This document shows, piece by piece, positions 1-11,160 of a stretch of DNA of 64,000 bases (the stretch's first letter is position 1; each line of letters opens with the position of its first letter). This DNA is from Lamellibrachia columna (Eukaryota; Annelida; Polychaeta; Sabellida; Siboglinidae), in contig OY759273.1 in assembly GCA_963662155.1 (NCBI GenBank), forward strand, positions 27,184,066 through 27,248,065, in the 5' to 3' direction. A program made the position numbers and the translations under genes. The notes beneath the pieces are model-generated. The model was not told the DNA's origin, did no database searches, and saw nothing but the letters and a program-made list of their open reading frames with translations.

Positions 1-1834
1 TATTCCCAGCACACCCAGGTATGTCTAGATATTGCAACACCAAGTTTTTTAATATTGATAATATCTCAGTTGATAAAAATAATATCCATGCAAAATGTGC
101 TACTATGGTGTTCTTTCGCTTCTTAATATCTTGGAAAATATATGATTTCTTTAGCCCGTGATTTTTATATAAATTAAAACTTCTCATATGTCAAACTTAA
201 GTCATGTTTACACAAAGCAGTGCATACTGACAGTACCTGGCTCACCTATTTGAGATATCAAAGTCATAAGTTTTAGGTAAGTACATTTTAGGGCCCATCA
301 ATGACTACTGGTAGGATAAATATAAGATAGCTATCACATATCATAGAATTTCACACTCCACATCTCTACTCCAGCAATGGCTCTAGAAGAGGTTTGTTTG
401 AAGTAAAACCATGAGATCTGATAACGCCATGTGTGGGGTGATCATAGAGTGGGTGTGATGCTTCCAAGTAAAACAGATGTGACATGTTAATGCTATTTGT
501 GGATTCAGGAGTCTGGCACAAATTTTCTGCCCTGTTGCTGAGGGGTAAGGCCACAATAACCTGCACCTGCTGATGGAAGGGAGGTCTGATCAATAATAAC
601 AACAGTTCACTGAAGCTCCCAGCTGTTGTTGAGCAATTATTCAAGTTATACAAACAAACTTCTTTTTGTGGCCTGAACGATGTTTTTTTTACAATACAAG
701 CAGTTAGCTTCATAAACGCATCATAATTATATCCTTAAATGACTTCACAGTCTGGTTTCTTGGAATATGAAATTTAACATAATTTTGACCACTGGAGAAA
801 CTGTGATTCTTTGTTCAAATAGTTCTACCGAATCTCTCTGCATTGTCATTGTAACTCGATTATATTACATTGAATATGCAATTATATTCCTGTAAAGCGC
901 TTTGAGCATTTTTTTATTTTCGCTTTATAAAAATAAATATTATTATTATACCAAATAAATAAACCATGCTATGTTTGTCATTGTAGGCAACACGATTAAA
1001 TGTTTTGTAAATTTAAATTCAAAATAATGTAGTTGTTGTTAATTGATTACAAAATGAGATGTTGCTAATAGTTTAACAGTTTTATTATGTACAGTTTGGA
1101 AAAGTATCCTGTTAGTACAACTGGGAATATTTACAATTTGTACATTTACAATCCCCTTCCATTTATAGTCTCATGGTAAATCATTTTTGTTATGTGGAAT
1201 GAAGAAAACACCCTTTTGGAAAACAGCTTAAGTGAATGTCTTGTAGATTGGGAGGTGATTTAAAAAGCCCCTTGTACAAAGAGCTCCTTGTACACACATT
1301 TCCCACTCAGGAATAGAGTTAATCTATTTGTTGAGATGTAAATATTGGTTCAAGGAGTTCTCAAGTTGTAAACAAAGCAAGATTGCTCAGAGCCCTTTGA
1401 AGTCTCTTTGATATATGGCCTCTGCTTAGACACCATCTCAAAACATCCATGTTCAACACTACACAAAATGAGTTTCATTGTGGGAAGGCAGGGTTAGCGA
1501 CTGTTTTGTTTGGCCTCATCCATTGATGCATTAAGGCAGGCACAAAACGTGTATATATTTTATTGTATCATTCTAGAGTTTGTTTATAAATTATAGGTTT
1601 CAGATGCACAAAACCATGTTCTTGCTACATCACATCAGATTTCCAACAACTAGTAAAGATGGCTTGCAAAGTCAATGATACAGAGTTACTATAATTGCCA
1701 TGATGATAATCATGATTATAATGGTCTTATTCTCTGGCAATAATAAAAACTAAAACCAAATGTCATGCTGACGGTAGAGGAATAAATGCAGCTTACCTTT
1801 TGTTCAACAGGGAAGATGATGTGTCATTTGGAAA
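1..1834. other. AT-rich non-coding stretch
   Basis: No coding exon or RNA gene is recognisable here on either strand. The sequence is AT-rich, with stop codons in every frame at short intervals. The longest open frame (minus strand, 366-713) has no recognisable domain and ordinary non-coding composition. A SINE-type tail near 890-950 is listed separately. Confidence 0.6.
890..955 (+). repeat. SINE 3' tail fragment
   Basis: The stretch reads AAAGCGCTTTGAGC, then a T-rich run, then CGCTTTATAAAAATAAAT followed by ATT repeats. This is the usual 3' end of invertebrate tRNA-derived SINEs: a GCGCTTTGAGC block, a GCGCTATATAAA block and a short simple-repeat tail. No tRNA-like head is visible upstream, so this is a 5'-truncated or decayed copy. 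The same two blocks occur in the better copies near 2.9 kb and 13.9 kb. Confidence 0.45.
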
Positions 1835-1837
1835 TTG

Positions 1838-1981
1838 TCCTACGCACATTTGTCCTACAACAGTTTGTTCTATGCACATTTATCCTACAACACATTTGTC
1901 CTACACCAGTGTCCTATGCACATTTGTCCTACAACAGTTTGTCCTACACACATTAATTTGTCCTACACCAATTTGCCCAAT
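1838..1981. repeat. Degenerate TTTGTCCTACA tandem repeat
   Basis: About eight imperfect units alternate CACATTTGTCCTACAACAG with CACATTTGTCCTATG-type variants. Period is irregular (about 16-30 nt). Open frames across it on the + strand come from the repeat and are not coding. The motif style (short GTCC-containing units) resembles the arms of fold-back elements elsewhere in the window. Confidence 0.7.
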
Positions 1982-2270
1982 GATTCTATAAGTACTTGTT
2001 TAAAGAAAAGGGTCAACATTAATAAAACAGGAGTAGAAATAACATGTTATTTTGTAATTAATTCAGAACAGCAACTACATGATTTTGAAATTTTAAAAGT
2101 TTACAAAACATTTAATGTGTTGCCTACAATAACAAACATGGTTTGTTTATTTGGTATGATAGTGCCATGTAGGAAATGAAAATATGTTACCAAAGATACT
2201 TTAAAAGTACAGACCAAAGAAACATACTTTGAATAAATAACCATCAGTTTAATATATACCCTGTACATGT

Positions 2271-3038
2271 GGGGCATGGTGGTAGCATAGTAGTTAGAAC
2301 ACCAGCAGACTCAGTCGAGAGAATCCGGGTTCGAATCTTCTTGCCGACATTTCGAAATATTAATAATATTAATAAAATATTATATTTATACAGCGCAATA
2401 ATCACATAGTGCTTTGTGGCACTTTATAATACAATAATAATACAGCTATGTATACACAATTAAATAATTAAAATAATAAATTAATTAAGAACAATAAAAC
2501 TAAAAATCATGCACTAAATTAAACAGTTAAAAATAGAAGTACAATTTAAATTTAAAGGCATTACAATTAAGACGCATACATGGAATTAAATAATTTAAAT
2601 GATAAATTACATTAAGAGCAATACAGTTATAAGTATCAAATAGGATTAAAATAGTAAAATGATAAATTAAGGTATTACAAAGAATTAAATAAGACAAGAT
2701 AATAATAATAAATATTTAATAAGATTAAAGTCAGTAAACATATCATTCTATCTAGTATATTCCTGTCGGAAAAGGAAGGTCTTTAACTGCTGTAGAAACA
2801 TTGGCAATTTGCCATAGTTCACTCAGCTGTATAAATGAGTACCTGGCTACAGAGAAAGGTGGATATGTGAACAAATATTCTTCGCATGGTAATTGCGTCG
2901 CATTCTTGCTTCCCAGAGAAGTCGAGATAGTGTTAAAATGAACAGGTCTGCCAGAGGGTGTAGTGTAAAGTGCTTTGAGCAGTCCCAAGGACTGGACACA
3001 GCGCTATGTAAGAACGTACCTCTCTATAAATTAATAAC
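2271..3038 (+). mobile_element. tRNA-derived SINE, split by an insertion
   Basis: The 5' part (about 2271-2350) carries tRNA-like promoter blocks: an A-box-like GTAGCATAGTAGTTAGAAC and a B-box-like GGGTTCGAATCTT. The SINE body resumes at about 2790 with the same text as the intact copy at 13.6-13.95 kb: GTTCACTCAGCTGTATAAAT, GGTGGATATGTGAAC, GAACAGGTCTGCCAG, GTGTAAAGTGCTTTGAGCAG and CGCTATGTAAGAACGTACCT. Between head and body lies about 440 bp of foreign AT-rich DNA, so the copy was interrupted after it inserted. Confidence 0.8.
2355..2785 (-). mobile_element. AT-rich insertion within the SINE, bearing a reversed SINE tail
   Basis: This segment separates the head and body of the SINE above. 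Near its left edge (2357-2435), read on the minus strand, it gives AAAGCACTATGTG, then GCGCTGTATAAATATAA, then ATT repeats. That is a SINE-type 3' end in the opposite orientation. The remainder is AT-rich with recurring AATTAAATAA-type words and no open frame of note. A second retroelement nested in the first is the simplest reading; target duplications were not found by eye. Confidence 0.45.
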
Positions 3039-3039
3039 A

Positions 3040-4368
3040 AAACTTCATTATGTAAAAATACAATATTAAATAGTTGTAAGTATACTTCATGTATATAATG
3101 TGGATATTGTGTCTAAACATAAAGAGTATGTTTTCAAATTTTTGGTGAAAAATTCAGTTCATATCTTTACCAGACATGTTGCTCCAATACCATTTCAAAC
3201 AACAGGTTGGAGGACTTTGGAACGTTATCTAAAGTACAGACACCTGTTATTAACCCATATCATTTTAGACATTGACCCACATTATTCTGATTACATAATG
3301 TGGGAACATTGCCCTAACATGGTGGGATGTTTATCTAGCCCTGAGTTCTGGATGGGATCCTGACCCCTGCTCGGATAATGTGGATAATGTCCCAGTAAAA
3401 TGGTGTCATTTGAGAGATCCTGGCAATTAAAATAAACACCACTAGTTGGGTGAGCAATATGTTATCAGGGCTAGATACACAGCCTGCAGATAATGGCAGT
3501 AAATGTTTATGACTCTTGATAATTGTCTCTGGATGTTCAGTGGCCCCTGGGTGTAGTTAACTGGGGCAGATAGGGGCATTTAAGGGTGAAATTTCAGACT
3601 TAGATTTTATACATTCCACTCTGACTGTAGTTGTGCCCTAAGTTATGGCACTGAGGTAGGGACAGTATCATTGTGGTACAATTAATTCACTTTGAACTAG
3701 TAGTGTAAACAAAATTACTGCTTTTGAATTGAATGATCATCGTTATAATTATTATCTAACAGATAATCTGTTTTGAACAATATAATTGACTTATTAACCC
3801 CAAAATTATATTTTTATATTGGCAATTATTTTCAACATGTAAACAAAACAAGCCCAGTTTTTGCAATAATGCTATTTACAGGTTTGACAAGTTTGATGCT
3901 TCATAATAAGGCATAGTGTCCACTATTACCTTATCTGTCTTCAGGGACTGAGTGACCATAGATCATAGATTGCATGTAATTGCTGAGTAATACTGGGGTT
4001 TCACATCATAGTGGTGACATTGGCTTGTAATTACCCATCAGATTTGATAAGATAAGCAGTAATCCTCCAGGGTATAAGTGAATAATAAAATTATGCAGCT
4101 GCTATTATTGTGGAGTACAGTTACAATAGTTAACAGACATGACTCATGGTAGTTTTGAAACTTTTTTGACAGATCTTTCCAGAAATATGTTTGCTAACAT
4201 ATTATTGACAAATAGAAAGAGAACTGTCTGTGTAAATGTTGCAATCTTTTGAATAAATTTTATCTACAAATTGGAAATGATACCATTTTGATTTTGCTTA
4301 CTCACAGAAATTCAACAGCTGTGTTTGTAGGGCAAATTTCCAACTTATATGTCGCATTCAAGGGTGTA
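3040..4368. other. Non-coding stretch, nothing recognised
   Basis: AT-rich sequence without recognisable exon, RNA gene or clear repeat. The open frame at 3100-3363 shows no known domain. Confidence 0.55.
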
Positions 4369-4474
4369 CCACATCATGGGTTCTCCACATCATGGGTTCA
4401 CCACATCATGGGTTCTCCACATCATGGGTTCACCACATCATGGGTTCACCACATCATGGGTTCACCACATCATG
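4369..4474. repeat. 16-nt minisatellite
   Basis: About 6.5 head-to-tail copies of a 16-nt unit, CCACATCATGGGTTCW, with almost no divergence apart from an A/T switch at the last base. The near identity indicates recent expansion. Confidence 0.9.
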
Positions 4475-4944
4475 TACCTTTTTCAACTCAAATTATTCAC
4501 AACAAATAATCAATAAAATGTAGTACTTTGAGTATATCACAGTTTGCCGTTATGTATCATAATATGCATAAATTAAATAAAGCTACTCTAAATAGATGTT
4601 ATTTTTTGTTTTGAGTGTGTCTATGACTACGGTTGCTCTATTTGCATACAGCGTACTGTTATTTTTATATCAAATTAATCATTGGAATTGGTATTTTGGA
4701 ATTGGTGTTGTTGTGTAATTGGAATGGGTATGTGTAAATGGTGTGTAATTAGAATTGGTATTGATCTAATGTAATTGACTCTGCTGCCAAGTTGAATGAT
4801 TACAGTGTAGTTACACTAGGGAAGAATGAATACATAGGGGGCTGTGAACATGGTCCCAGAACAGGGAGGTTGAGGGCCCTTCCTCCTCACTAACTTCCCC
4901 ACCACAAAACAACTGTTTAATATCTGAAAGTCAAGAGCTGCAAT

Positions 4945-4948
<4 letters not shown>

Positions 4949-4984
<36 letters not shown>

Positions 4985-5014
4985 CATGTATAACATATAA
5001 GTATAATATAATAA

Positions 5015-5102
<88 letters not shown>

Positions 5103-5136
5103 CATGTATAACATATAAGTATAATATAATAAATGT
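4949..5136. repeat. (TA)n microsatellite with duplicated 36-nt spacer
   Basis: A TA tract (about 4949-4982) is followed by a 36-nt spacer (4983-5018, starting AACATGTATAACATATAAG). A longer TA tract runs to 5100, and the same spacer is then repeated at 5101-5136. The TA-plus-spacer block has therefore duplicated as one unit. Open frames of alternating Tyr and Ile across it are not coding. Confidence 0.9.
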
Positions 5137-6154
5137 CAAACTTTTTCAAATATAGGCACACAGTGATGAACAAAGTTACAGGCTTTAATAGCTGTATTCA
5201 TGTAAAAATATAATGAGTTTTTTAGCTACAACAATAAAGCGCCTGCTTGACTTTGTCTGATGAAAATTATGTACATATTTTTTATAGACACATATTATTT
5301 TATAGTTGTATTTTATGGTGCATGCTGTAAATGTATTCAGAATATGGTGCAACTCTGGGCGTAATGCTAATCATGTGACCGAGGTAGTGTATTTCCTCTG
5401 ACAAGCATCAAATATATGCAACTGTTTACAAGTCAGATACACTAACTTAGCATTGTACACTACAGTAGTTGGCATAATAGGCATATTCATCATGCTTGAA
5501 AGGACTAGATGCCATGGGGTTTATTATCTTTGGAGGAATCTTCTTGCTGATTTAACATAAAGGAGGAAATGGAATACAAAGAAGCAGCAGATAGCTCACA
5601 AACCGCAGCCTGCAAAAAATGAGCCAACTTTGTTTGTGACATTCCAGAGATGTTTTGAATGTGTAAACAGGGTGAGAGTAGTTGAAGGTGACATCTGGGG
5701 TAACAATAACAGCGGAAAGCATGAATGTGAAAGCTGAAAGGTATTTATGCTGTGTGTGTTTTTTTTGTTATTGTAAAAAATGGAAATTGTCATCAACTCC
5801 ATCGTGCTCTGTGTAGCACCAGACCATGTGGCTATGTTTACTGTGCCTTAAAAAGCAAGATTGATTGCACACAAAAAATCTAAAAGCCACATGATGCTGA
5901 CTAGAAGTTGGCATGCCCGAGAACTTTGTTTTGCTCCATCTGTTACTGTTAGCATTGTACAACAGTGCCAACATTTGAATGTATCGAGTCTGTTTTTACT
6001 TTTTTTCCATCGTGCAGAAATACAAGTATTGCTAGGAGGAAAGTGAATATTTTAATAATGGTTTTTCTTGACATTAAAGTGGATGAGAAAATTTTTAATT
6101 GAGCATACGTAGGAATTTAAATTAAGTTACTAATCTAATAAAATTGTTGAGAGT
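5137..6154. other. Non-coding stretch, nothing recognised
   Basis: No exon, RNA gene or repeat family could be recognised. Small open frames near 5.6-6.0 kb on both strands overlap one another and have no recognisable domain. Confidence 0.5.
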
Positions 6155-7345
6155 ATGGGCCCTTGTTCAATGTGCATGGTGCTTGTACAGAGCGCAGGTC
6201 CTTGTACAATGTGCAGGTCCTTGGACAATGTGCAGGTCCTTGGACAATGTACAGGTCCTTGGACAATGTACAGGCCCTTGTTCAATGTGCATGGTGCTTG
6301 TACACTGCGTAGGTCCTTGTACAATGTGCAGGTCCTTGTACACTGTGCAGGTCCTTGGACAATGTACAGGTCCTTGGACAATGTACAGGCCCTTGTTCAA
6401 TGTGCATGGTGCTTGTACAGTGCGCAGGTCCTTGTACAATGCGCAGGTCCTTGGACAATGGACAGGTCCTTGGACAATGTACAGACCCTTGTTCAATGTG
6501 CATGGTGCTTGTACACTGCGTAGGTCCTTGTACAATGCGCAGGTCCTTGTACACTGTGTAGGTCCTTGGACAGTGTGCAGGTCCTTGGACAATGTGCAGG
6601 TCCTTGGACAATGTACAGGCCCTTGTTCAATGTGCATGGTGCTTGTACAGTGCGCAGGTCCTTGGACAATGTGCAGGTCCTTGGACAATGTACAGGTCCT
6701 TGGACAATGTACAGGCCCTTGTTCAATGTGCATGGTGCTTGTACACTGCGTAGGTCCTTGTACAATGCACAGGTCCTTGTACACTGTGCAGGTCCTTGGA
6801 CAATGTGCAGGTCCTTGGACAATGTGCAGGTCCTTGGACAATGTACAGGCCCTTGTTCAATGTGCATGGTGCTTGTACAGTGCACAGGTCCTTGTACAAT
6901 GCGCAGGTCCTTGTACACTGTGCAGGTCCTTGGACAATGTGCAGGTCCTTGGACAATGTACAGGCCCTTGTGCAATGTACGGGTCTTTGTACAGTGTGTG
7001 TGGCCTTCTACACTGTATGTTGCCTTCTACAATGTACGGGTCCTTGTACAATGTACAGGTCCTTGTACGATGCACAGGTCATCAGAACTGTGACATTTGT
7101 TGAAGAGGCAGGCAGTCTTGCAGGCAAATAACTAACCTTGTACAGTGCATGGGCCCTTGTATACTGTACAGGGTCTTGTACAAGAGTACAGAGTACTACA
7201 GACCCTTGTACAATGTATGGGTCATTGTACAATGTATGGGCCTTTGTACAATGTATGGGTGATTGTACAATGTATGGCCCCTTGTTATATGCGCAGGCTC
7301 TTGTATTATGTGTCTGTACAATGTACAGGCCCTTATACAATTTAG
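6155..7345. repeat. 19-nt minisatellite with higher-order structure
   Basis: Roughly 60 copies of a 19-nt unit of the form CAGGTCCTTGGACAATGTG, varying mostly between GGACAATG, GTACAATG and GTACACTG. A variant block (CCCTTGTTCAATGTGCATGG) recurs at intervals close to 95, 114 and 133 nt, that is 5, 6 or 7 units, so there is a higher-order repeat. Three units (57 nt) bring any frame back into register, so long open frames exist on both strands in several frames; they are by-products. Units decay after about 6970. A foreign segment interrupts at 7081-7137. Confidence 0.93.
7081..7137 (+). repeat. Dispersed repeat segment interrupting the minisatellite
   Basis: This 57-nt piece does not fit the 19-nt unit. 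It closely matches 11372-11425: both contain CATCAGA, CTGTG, GACATTTG, TGAAGAGGCA and GCAAATAACTA in the same order. Two copies of an unidentified dispersed repeat are therefore present, one of them captured inside the array. Confidence 0.6.
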
Positions 7346-7849
7346 TTAGTCTCCATCATAACTAGTTCAATGTAGTAACGAGTTGTTTCTCTCTCGTCTC
7401 GCCTTCCATGACAGATTTTGACAAACGATGTAATAAGACTTCTCTGTTCTGAATATGTGTAAGCTATTCACCATTCAGACTATAATTGTACCTCCTAAAT
7501 GGCCATACTGCTTGGCGTTAAATGCTTAACTATACAGCTCAGTGAGGATTAACTACAACATGCATTAGTCATAGCGGAACAGCTCCAAACTAGAAGCTTA
7601 AACATGAGGCTTATATGTGGGATCCATGTCTAATAGAACCTCCTCGTCTTCACTTCGGATGACCCGAAAACCAATTTGTGCTGAGGAATGTCACCATTTC
7701 TATCAACATCAGTATTCTTTCAGTAATGAAGTTCCTTGTATAAGTCAGACTGGGATTTCTTGACATTGGCTCAACAGTTCTTGATATTCTACTGGGTCTC
7801 TGTTGCATTTCACCTACACAACTTTTGCTACTGAAATACTACTATGGCC
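7346..7849. other. Non-coding stretch, nothing recognised
   Basis: Unique-looking sequence between the minisatellite and a LINE remnant. No exon or RNA gene is recognised. Confidence 0.5.
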
Positions 7850-8045
7850 AACCTTTCATTCGTTTTGTTTTGTCTCATTTGACACTCTCCCAATCTCTTT
7901 CCCTTAGAGATCTTTTTAAACTGTTCTTCCTGTTCTTCTCTGTAGGACTTTCTCACTTGCTGCACTAACTCTATGGAACAAATTCACTCCAAACTAATGA
8001 CAGCAGAAGAATAATGAATTACCACCATCCACTGACCTACCTTTT
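7850..8045 (+). mobile_element. Decayed LINE 3' coding end
   Basis: Read in the + frame, 7946-8000 gives CRTFSLAALTLWNKFTPN. This matches the conserved end of non-LTR reverse transcriptase ORFs, where an aromatic-Ser-x-Ala-Ala-x-x-LWN-x-hydrophobic-P motif closes the protein. The surrounding frame is broken by stops and shifts, so it is a dead fragment. The family within LINEs (CR1, Jockey or similar) cannot be set from so little sequence. Confidence 0.45.
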
Positions 8046-8279
8046 AACCACAAAACTACCTAATACTTAATAAACATCCCCAACCAACTGTTGGCAACTT
8101 GGAATTGATTATAATGTTGATTATGGGTAACCCTTTATGTTGAAGCACCTCTGAGCTGTGGTTTTAGAAGATATTGGTGCTTTAGAAATTTTATCTATTG
8201 TATTTTATTGTAATGAACAGGATGGACTTTGTTCAGACTCTGTCAGGGTTACAAGGTGTCATATTTTTTTAAGCTGTGT

Positions 8280-8530
8280 GTAAACCACAGTAACCAGACA
8301 TTTTGGTAAAGGACACTGGCCCTGGACAGTTGAACCATAGACACTTTGGCAATATGATATTTTGCTAATTGGACATTCTGGTAATAGGATGTTTTGGCAA
8401 TAGGACATTTTGGTACAACCATTGAAAATGATCTGGTACAACCACTGTAAATAATCTGTAAAAAATGTGGGCAATAGGACATTTTGTCGATATAATATTT
8501 TGGTAAAACAATTGATAATAATCATAGAAA
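8280..8530. repeat. Degenerate 20-nt repeats GGCAATAGGACATTTTGGTA
   Basis: Several imperfect units of GGCAATAGGACATTTTGGTA, spaced about 20 nt apart, are followed after a short gap by a unit pair at 8470-8510. A second short repeat, ATGGTACAACCA-like, sits between them at 8412-8450. The layout resembles the subterminal repeats of fold-back elements, but a clear inverted arm is not present. Confidence 0.55.
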
Positions 8531-8739
8531 AACTTCTTTATTACTTCAAATGTACTTAGAAAATTGAGTAATTGGGTAATAATTATTTTTTACTCTTTAT
8601 TGAAATGTTTTTGTCTGTGACATCGTGAAATAGAGTGAGAATGAATGTGAACTAAAGTGGTACACTGAAGTGGCCAGCCTGAATACTTCAAAATATATTG
8701 TTAACTGGTTGAATTGATTGACAGGAAAACATTGACACT

Positions 8740-8990
8740 GGTTCTTTCACCTGTTTATAGTGTGGCTGTCCACACACACACACGATGGTTCGGTGCTTGT
8801 CTCGCGACCTGGAGGTTGTGGTTTCACTGACTCCTCTTTTAGGACCCCAGGTTGGTGGACAACCCAGCCATTTCGTAAATGTTGGGTCTTACTTGTGCAG
8901 AACCCTACTTACACCACTCAAGGTTGCTTCTACTTGGTGTCTATGTGACTCACAGAGCTAGTGATCTCTACCTATAAATCCGCAACATAA
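8740..8990 (+). mobile_element. Possible second SINE family copy
   Basis: A tRNA-like stretch (GCTTGTCTCGCGACCTGGAGGTT, then GGTTTCACTGACTCC) could be a decayed anticodon arm and B box. About 150 bp downstream the text AGCTAGTGATCTCTACCTAT followed by AAATCC resembles the end of a SINE body. No second copy is in the window to confirm the borders, so this is a weak call. Confidence 0.25.
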
Positions 8991-10254
8991 AAACACTCTT
9001 GCATTAGCCCAGGTTTGGAGTATATCTCATAATCTTTACATAAGACAGAGCGCTCCATTTTAAGGTGTCCATAGTAGACTAAATTGACCATCAGAAAAAT
9101 TGCAATCTTTTATTATCTGAGACCATGGATCATTAAAGTATTTATGTAATTTGATAACAAAATATTGAATATCATATACTTCTTTTACTCAGATGAAGGA
9201 ACCTTCTTCATGAAACATATCATGACATATTGCCAACAAAAATATTATTACGGGGTGGGCAAAATATCTATGGTTTGCAAAGGCCACCCCTATCCCATTA
9301 GACTATTCTTTGTGTAATTTGGCAACATTAAATATTTGAACTACTCTTCAATGACATGTGTGAAATTAACTGCAGTTCCCATGTGACTACACACCTTAAT
9401 AACAGTAACTAATATGTGTAGTTTTGTTTTATAAAGTCTACCATAAACATACATTACATGTGGGCGAGAAAATCCTGGGGGAGAGGTGAAGATTCTATGC
9501 TATTAGAATAATTATCCGGGACCGGGGTTGAAATGCAATTCTCAAGAAGAAGATTCTAGGGGGGTAAATTCCATAATGCACTTGGAGCCTGGGGGGGCTA
9601 GCTGCACGTTTCTCCCCTAAGGCTGCTCTTCTTGTAATTAATGGTGATAATCTGAGGCTGAGTAACAAGCTTCAAGTTCCACTGTAATGGAGACTATGCC
9701 CATGGAACAATATCTACAGCATTGCGCCCCAGGTCTTATTGTCTATAAGTCAACTGCTGTCAACCTCTCCCATAGATGTACAGGAAATACCAGTAATCAA
9801 TACAGGCTCATTAGCTCCATGGAAGTCCTCTTGTAGGCGCTAACACATTGGTAACACATGCTATCTGTGACAAAGTGATGCATGTGTGACATCTGACACC
9901 TTTGTTTTCTTCTTCCCAGTACCAGTGCTGACTTGGGTTCATAGGGATATCACTTGCCAGGATGGATTGCAATCAGCTAAGACAGAAAATAAAATACTGG
10001 GTCGATTTGTGGTACTCGGGGAAATATAATAAAATTCATATACTTTCCAAATAATGTTTTAAAGAACTGATCTTATTATATCTTGTTTTGCTAATATAAT
10101 GTTCTTTCATTCAATCACGTCTTCATGCGAGGTAATTGGCAGAATTAACTGAGCTGTATCATGGACGATTCTGCAGTGATTGAAAGATGGAGTCCACAGC
10201 AGGCTACACGTTTACCCTTTGTGTGCATGGGTCTTTTACTTCCCCTGGCATTGA
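8991..10254. other. Non-coding stretch, nothing recognised
   Basis: AT-rich to mixed sequence, with stops in all frames and no recognisable exon, RNA gene or repeat. Confidence 0.5.
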
Positions 10255-10707
10255 ATCCAGGTAGAAGGGACCAATCAATGGCTTTTAGTGTCTCTTTTTA
10301 AAGACAGACAAATCCAGGTAGAAGAGACCAATCAATGGCTTTTAGTGTCTCTTTTTAAAGACAGACAAATCCAGGTAGAAGGGACCAATCAATGGCTTTT
10401 AGTGTCTCTTTAAAGACAGACAAATCCAGGTAGAAGGGACCAATCAATGGCTTTTAGTGTCTCTTTAAAGACAGACAAATCCAGGTAGAAGGGACCAATC
10501 AATGGCTTTTAGTGTCTCTTTTTAAAGACAGACAAATCCAGGTAGAAGGGACCAATCAATGGCTTTTAGTGTCTCTTTTTAAAGACAGACAAATCCAGGT
10601 AGAAGGGACCAATCAATGGCTTTTAGTGTCTCTTTTTAAAGACAGACAAATCCAGGTAGAAGGGACCAATCAATGGCTTTTAGTGTCTCTTTTTAAAGAC
10701 AGACAAT
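10255..10707. repeat. 57-nt tandem repeat
   Basis: About eight near-identical copies of a unit running ATCCAGGTAGAAGGGACCAA, TCAATGGCTTTTAGTGTCTC, then TTTTTAAAGACAGACAA. Most units are 57 nt; two are 55 nt through loss of two T in the T-run. Because 57 is a multiple of three, one frame reads through as a 19-residue repeat, which I regard as incidental. Confidence 0.95.
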
Positions 10708-10929
10708 GCGGGATGAACGAAATTGCCCAAGTTTCGAAACAGCAGCATAGTGGACTCAAACATGATCATCTTGATTGACAATCCGGTGCCCTAACTGCTG
10801 AGCTACTGTGCCCACATAATATTATGTTGATATGCAGACAAAATTATGAATAAAAATAGTTGGACTATCGACAAGCCTTCCTTGTCCACATGCATTTGGA
10901 GCTTGTTGCTTTGAATGGTAACCATGTTA

Positions 10930-11160
10930 AAGAAACCTTGCTGAATCATAAACTTAGTAAAAAAAAAACCTTGCTGAATCATAAACTTAGTTAAAAAAAC
11001 GTTGCTGAATCATAAACTTAGTAAAAAAAAACCTTGCTGAATCATACACTTAGTATAAAAAAAACGTTGCTGAATCATAAACTTAGTAAAAAAAAACCTT
11101 GCTGAATCTGAAACTTAGTATAAAAAAAACCTTGCTGAATCTGAAACTTGGTGATAAAAC
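10930..11160. repeat. About 33-nt tandem repeat with A-runs
   Basis: Seven imperfect copies of CCTTGCTGAATCATAAACTT followed by AGTA and a run of 7-9 A. The units differ mainly in A-run length and by CCTTG or CGTTG at the start. The last two copies switch ATCATAAAC to ATCTGAAAC. Confidence 0.9.

Noticed and set aside
2271..2350. tRNA gene
   Set aside because: It has A and B boxes but a poor cloverleaf, and it continues into a SINE body found again at 13.6 kb.
6144..7131. Long Cys-rich open frames on both strands
   Set aside because: They are translations of the 19-nt minisatellite; all frames repeat because three units make 57 nt. There is no start context, intron or homology.
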